Source of the DNA: Anodontia alba
Taxonomy: Eukaryota; Mollusca; Bivalvia; Lucinida; Lucinidae
NCBI GenBank assembly: GCA_964016985.1
Contig: OZ024825.1
Span: forward strand, 32,518,057 to 32,582,056
Direction: 5' to 3'
DNA: 64,000 bases
The notes under the pieces were generated by a model. The model was given only the letters and a program-made list of their open reading frames with translations. It was not told the DNA's origin and searched no databases. The translations under genes were made by a program, and so were the position numbers. Position 1 is the first letter of the stretch, and each line of letters starts with the position of its first letter. Of the stretch, positions 52,601 through 58,600 are shown one piece after another.

Positions 52601-55600
52601 TACCTTGCCACACAATAGTGGTGGGTATTATGGTTTCACATTGGGGGTTTGTCTGTTATATGTCCTTCAGTATTTTCCTTTCTGGACAATAACTTGAGTA
52701 AATATCAATGGATTTTCACCAAACTTGGTATGTGCATTGATATTGTGGAAATCTGGTTTTGGATTGCTAATGGGCAAATTTCGTCAATTTTTGACAGAGT
52801 TATCTACCTCCCACAAGTCTGCATTTCTGTTTTCAAATGATAACTTAAGTAAATATCAATGAATTTTCACAAAACTTGGTATGTGCATTGATTGTGGACA
52901 TCTGGCTTGGGATAGCCAATGGACAAATTTTGTCAATTTTTGACAGGATTTATCAATTATCTGCCCACTACATGTCTGTATTTTTGTTTCTGGATGATAA
53001 CTTGAGTAAAATATCGGTGGATATTCACCAGACTTGGTATGTGCATTGACATTGTGGAGATGTGGTTTGGGGTTACTAATAGGCAAATTTCGTCATTTTT
53101 TTTTAAAGATATCTGCCTGCCACAAGATAGTGGCAGGATATTATCATTTCACTTTTTTATTTTGCAGATATGATAGAGTACCAAGGGATATGTGTAAATT
53201 GGAAGAGCAGACAAATGACTTACCATCACCAGTTCTGCCACAGATGTACACTACAACCAAATCTGCTACAAATCTGTTCAACTTCCTCTGCCGTTATTTA
53301 CTGCATCATCGCTGGGTCTGGACGGTACAGCAGCCAATGGTCAACAGTATTAGTATGCAGGGAATTGGCCGGATACTCTCTACACTTGCTAAGTAAGGAA
53401 GAATGCATTACCATTGTCATCAGTGTTTAACCCTTTCAGTCTTGTAGACCAAACTTTCTACTTTTGCAAATAGTGTAGATCCAGATAATGAGCTGTCTCA
53501 TCTGGATCTATACTCTTTGCTACTTTGTTTTTGATTTTTTTGACTGAGACTTGTTGGGAAATTACGGTAGTTCTGTCCAAGTTAAATGATGGTAGAGCCT
53601 ATTTCAGAAACTTGGGGTTGAAAGGATTAATGTTTTTAACCCTTTCAACTCTACAGGTCAGAAAAAGGGGCTTATCAAACAGTATAGATCCCGATGAGAT
53701 TGATCGTCACTATACCTTTTCCAAAATAGCAGAGTTTTGGTCTAAAGCATTGACCCTTAGTATTCAGACACCATAACTCTTACTGTACGTATCTTAAGAT
53801 TTGACCAAGTCCATGGGTGTCGTGTCTAAAATACGTTGACTGAATGGCAAACAGTGTAGACCTTGATCAGACTGCTCCTTTTATGAGCAGTCTGATCTAG
53901 GTCTGCACTGTTTGTTCAGGCTCAGCAAATATTTAAGGTATGTACAGTATCTTATTGCTGCACCTGCATTAGCATGGGAGACTTAGGTGTGCAAGTTTCC
54001 ATCTGTTCATTCTTCCGTGTACTTACATAGATCCTAGCGTCCACCATAGCATCCTCCCTAAATGAAGTCTACAAACTGTAAAACTTTACAGTTAGTTTCA
54101 CTTCACTAATTATTTTATCTCACTGAGCTAAACAAGGATGACAGCTCTCTCCTGGTGCTTGTTTGCACATTTTAGAATGCAAATGCAACTGCGAAGTTTT
54201 CTTGTTTTTATTTACAGAATTCGCCTTCAGCAAGGGTTTCATTTCTGTCTCAGTGACTCAGGTATTGTCAATATGGTGCTTGAGGTTGATATGAAGGTAT
54301 GTACAATGAACTTTGTCATAATTCCTGCCTCTGCCCCCAACCCCTGAAACTCCATTTTTACTAAAGCTGAAAATGTTTATGAAACGAAACAGGTAATGAC
54401 ATATTCTATGTTGACCATTCATATCTTTTTCCTTTTCTTGTAAATGATTATTTTTTTCAAAGATGTATGCTTAATTAATGTTCTCTTTAATATTAAACAT
54501 TTAATCTAGTGATGCTTAGTGAATTTGGTGTAGTATACATGCTATAATTAACATTGCTGTGATTATACATTCATATTTATGTCGGTACATGTATATTAAA
54601 AACATAACACTGTTATGTCTCTATGTCCAGGTAAATGAAGATAAGCATTGCACAATCAATGCTTACACAGTTGTCTCAAGAGCTGGTTTGTATAATTTCA
54701 GTGTTATTGACCCTTGCCATATTGAATAAAGTAAGATGCCATACCCACTTCTAATTTTCAGCAAATCAGATTTTTTGATCCAGGTTGTTGATACAAATTC
54801 ACTTACTTAATGACAAACAGTGCAGATCCAGATCAGTTGGCTTCAGCCAACTGGTCTGAATCTACACTTTGCAAAGGCAGGGCATATCCAGGTTCAGCAG
54901 GACTAGGAATAATGAATCAATGAATGCCCTGATTAGACTGCATGGATGCATGTGGAGTATGCAATATACAGTAAAGCCTCTGTTAACCCTTGTCCTGCTG
55001 AATAAATAAAAATGCCATGCCCACTTCTAATTTTCAGCCAATCAGATTACTTGATCCAGATTGTTGCTATACAGTCATAAACTTAATGGCAAACAGTGTA
55101 GATCCAGATCAGTTGGCTTCTTCAGAAGCCAACTGATCTGGATCTACACTGTTTGCCAAGGCTGGGTATATCCGAGTTCAGTAGGACAAGGGTTAAGTAA
55201 CAATCGACTGAAAATCAACTCTCCATGTGATTTTACTTTTATCTTTGATACTTATATACAAGTGGAATCCATGTTAAGTAAGCACCTAAGGGACAGTCAA
55301 AAGTTGTTGCTTAAGACAGGTGCTTGCTTAATACAGGTTAATTAAACTCCTGTTCCATTTCTGGAATCTAAAAATGACCTTTAAAAACAGCGGATTGCTT
55401 AATACAGGTGGCCTTTAACCCTAGTTCTGCTGAACCCGGGTATACCCTGCCTTTGCAAACAGTGTAGATCCAGATCAGTTTGCTTTTGAAGAAGCCAACT
55501 GATCTGGATCTGCACTCTGCTTTAGAGCAAAAAATCCTGATCAAGTAATCTGATTGGCTGAAAATTAGATGTGGGAGTGGCATCTTAATTTATTCAGCAG

Positions 55601-58600
55601 GACAAGTGTTAAGACAGGTGTTACTGTATGTTATTTATTATTGATAAAAAACACAATCCTAGGCCTTATGAAAGAGAAGAAAGGTAAAAATATTTACTGT
55701 ATTCACCCTAAATATTGAGACACCATAACTAATTACCGTACTTGTACCAAAATTTGAAGAAGTCCATTTTACAACCTGATGATGTGTCTATAAACTGCTG
55801 GATGAGTGGCAAACTGTATTGATCATGATCTGGGCCCAGTTGTTCAAAGCTAACGACGTCTTTAGTTAACGATTCGTTAAAATTTATATCGAGTGATACG
55901 CAAATATGCTGAAATTTTTTGCTGAAATAATGTGAGTAGCTTTTGCATTGCAAAAGCTACTCACATTTTTTCAGCAAAAAATTTCAGAATATTGTATATT
56001 GAATCTGCTAAAACAGTTAACAAAATGACCCTTAACGAGCTCGTTAAGCTAACGACGCTTTGAACAACAGGGCCCTGATCGTGATCCACTGTTTGTACAG
56101 GCCTGACTGTTCCAGTGTTTAGGGTAAATATGGCATAGCACCAGAAAAGAAAAGATGTTGATATTTTTTGTCGCGACTGCTTTAGCAAGCAGGAGCGACA
56201 TAGGGATCACTTTCCGTCGGCGGCGTTGGCATAGTTGTTGGTGTCAACAATGTTAAGTCGGTGTGTGTTTAACTCAGTTTCTCAAACAACAAGGCTTCTA
56301 GGCTGATGAAACTTCATACACACATTCGCCATGATGCACCCTGGCCACTGCTATCGAACATTACTGAGCTTGACCTACTTTTGACCCTTGGCGGAACAAG
56401 GTTTAGTCTGTGCATTTAGCTCCAATTCTTGAACATCACCAGCAATAGTGACATAGCCATTCGGTGAATTTCTTGTCTAATTTCTTCACAAAAACATATG
56501 TTGTGGGTACTCATTAGAAGCACCTCACTAAGGTAAGGTGCTTCTAATGAGTACCCTCAACATGTGCTTTTATTGAGAAATAAGATAATTTTATGGACAC
56601 ATGTCTTATCTGGAGATCTGTATACCTTTCCCATATGGAACTGTGGTTGTTTTTCAGGATCCAGGAAATAAGCTGGTAACCACTAAAAGTAGACCAACAT
56701 GTGTAGTGCAGTATATCTTGTTTCCACCACAGATGAAAACGTCATCAGAAAGGTATGGGTTCCTTTAGCCTATACCACGCCCTGGGCTTATTCAGCAGAT
56801 GGCAAATTGGTGATATTTTTTTCTTTTTTCCCAGAAAAACAGGTTTGACATTTCATGCAAATTGTCTCCAATTTGCCTGAAATGTCAAAGCCTGTTTTCT
56901 GGGGAAAATAAGAAGATTATTTCAAAATGTCGTCTGCTGAAAATTTTACCCAGAGTGCTAAGTGTTATGTGTTAATTGTATCATAGCTCCATATATACTG
57001 ATTGTGTTTTCAGCTGAAAAGTAGCGGTGTTATTCTTTCTCCATGAAAACTTAAATTGTGGGTATTTATTAGAATTGCCTTATCGAGAGGAAACACCCCT
57101 CCCCCTTATCTATAGTTGTTGTTGTCAATCATTGAAACTGACTTGCCATAGATGTATATGTTAAAGCTGGCGTTTAGCCCCAAATCTTGTCCTCCTGAAC
57201 TGTGTAATGAAAAAAAATGTGCCTCAGTGCATAAATGAAGAGGGGAACAGAGGACTTATTTAGAAGGGTTATTTGGGGATATTTTTTTTTTTGTTTATCC
57301 ATAATTAGATAGGTTATGGGTACTCATTAGAATCAGCTTGCCAAGGCAAATCTAGTAAGTACCCACAAACATGATTTTATGGAGAACTGGAAAAATTATT
57401 CCAGAATTCTTATGAAATATTCCCCTGGAGAAGGCTCAGATCAACTTGCACTTCAGTATAGTCAAACCAGGGCCTTTGCTATTGGTTCATAACTCCAAAT
57501 AAGAGGGGTATCCAGATTAATATTTTTCTGATTTCATCATGTAAACATAGGTTGTGGATGCCTTATCAGTTAAAGAAAGTACCTTATTTAGAGTTATGTC
57601 AGTGGTTACTATATGTTTATGTATCATACTGGTTGTCATTCCAGTTTAGCTCAGATGTTGCCCACACAACGTGCACTTATTTGTTTTTTCTTTTCAGGAA
57701 TCAGATTGAAAAAAAAAAAAAATTGTCACACCTGCCTAAGCAAGCAGTTGTGATATAAGGATCAGTGTTTCTATCCAGCTATTCATCTGTCTGTTTGTCT
57801 GTCAATATTTGCATTAATCTTCTCCCTTCCGCTGATTCAAGAAGGGCAGTTGTCAGTTTCTGGCGAAAGAATGTGCACAGTACTGGTTAACCATTTAGAG
57901 GACTAAGCCTGCCCAGTAAATGTGTGGTTAGGTAAAGTGACTGCACTCAATATGACCCCATTGGGTTGACTGGGCCTCAACACAAACAAGATTGGCATTA
58001 ACCTAGTTCTAAATAACTGTTATGCCTACAATCGTCTTAACCAACATGGTCTCAACTAATTTTTCATGCTGTATGACTTTGCCTTTTTTTTTTATATCAG
58101 CCATAGCATTTAGCTTTATTTCTGATGAACTGTGAGTAATAGTGGCAATAATTTAACTTGGTAGACCCTTTCTTCACAGTCAAATGTCTTTGTCAGTTTT
58201 TACTTTTCATTCCATTTCTGGTTAACTGCCTGGCTAATCATCAAAAGTGGCATACAATCATCAAACCTGGCATACACTTCATCTGTAACAGTCTGAAACA
58301 CTGCACTATCTATTTATGACCGGAACCCTTATTTCATGGTCTAATGACTTTTGTCATTGTCTGCGTCAACTCAAGCATTTAACTCCATTTCTGATTAAAG
58401 ATATGAAATACCGCCATCAAATCTGGCATAAACTTTCTCCCTAACAGGGACTCACAACACTATATAATTTTGTGACCTTGACCTACATTTCATGGTCCAG
58501 TTGCTTTATCTTTCAATGCATGAATCACACTGTGTTAGCTCTGTTATAATATTGACAGGCTGTGGTAAGTGTGACACTGCCTTCCATGGAATTTTTGTTG

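Larger units (their letters stand above)
54967..55635. repeat. Host element with two PB insertions
   Basis: Ends TACAGTAAAGCCTCTGTTAA and GACAGGTGTTACTGTATG. The body has AAGTGGAATCCATGTTAAGT and GCTTAATACAGGTGGCC. Two PB elements (54983-55196, 55415-55612) are inserted at TTAA sites. Confidence 0.7.
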
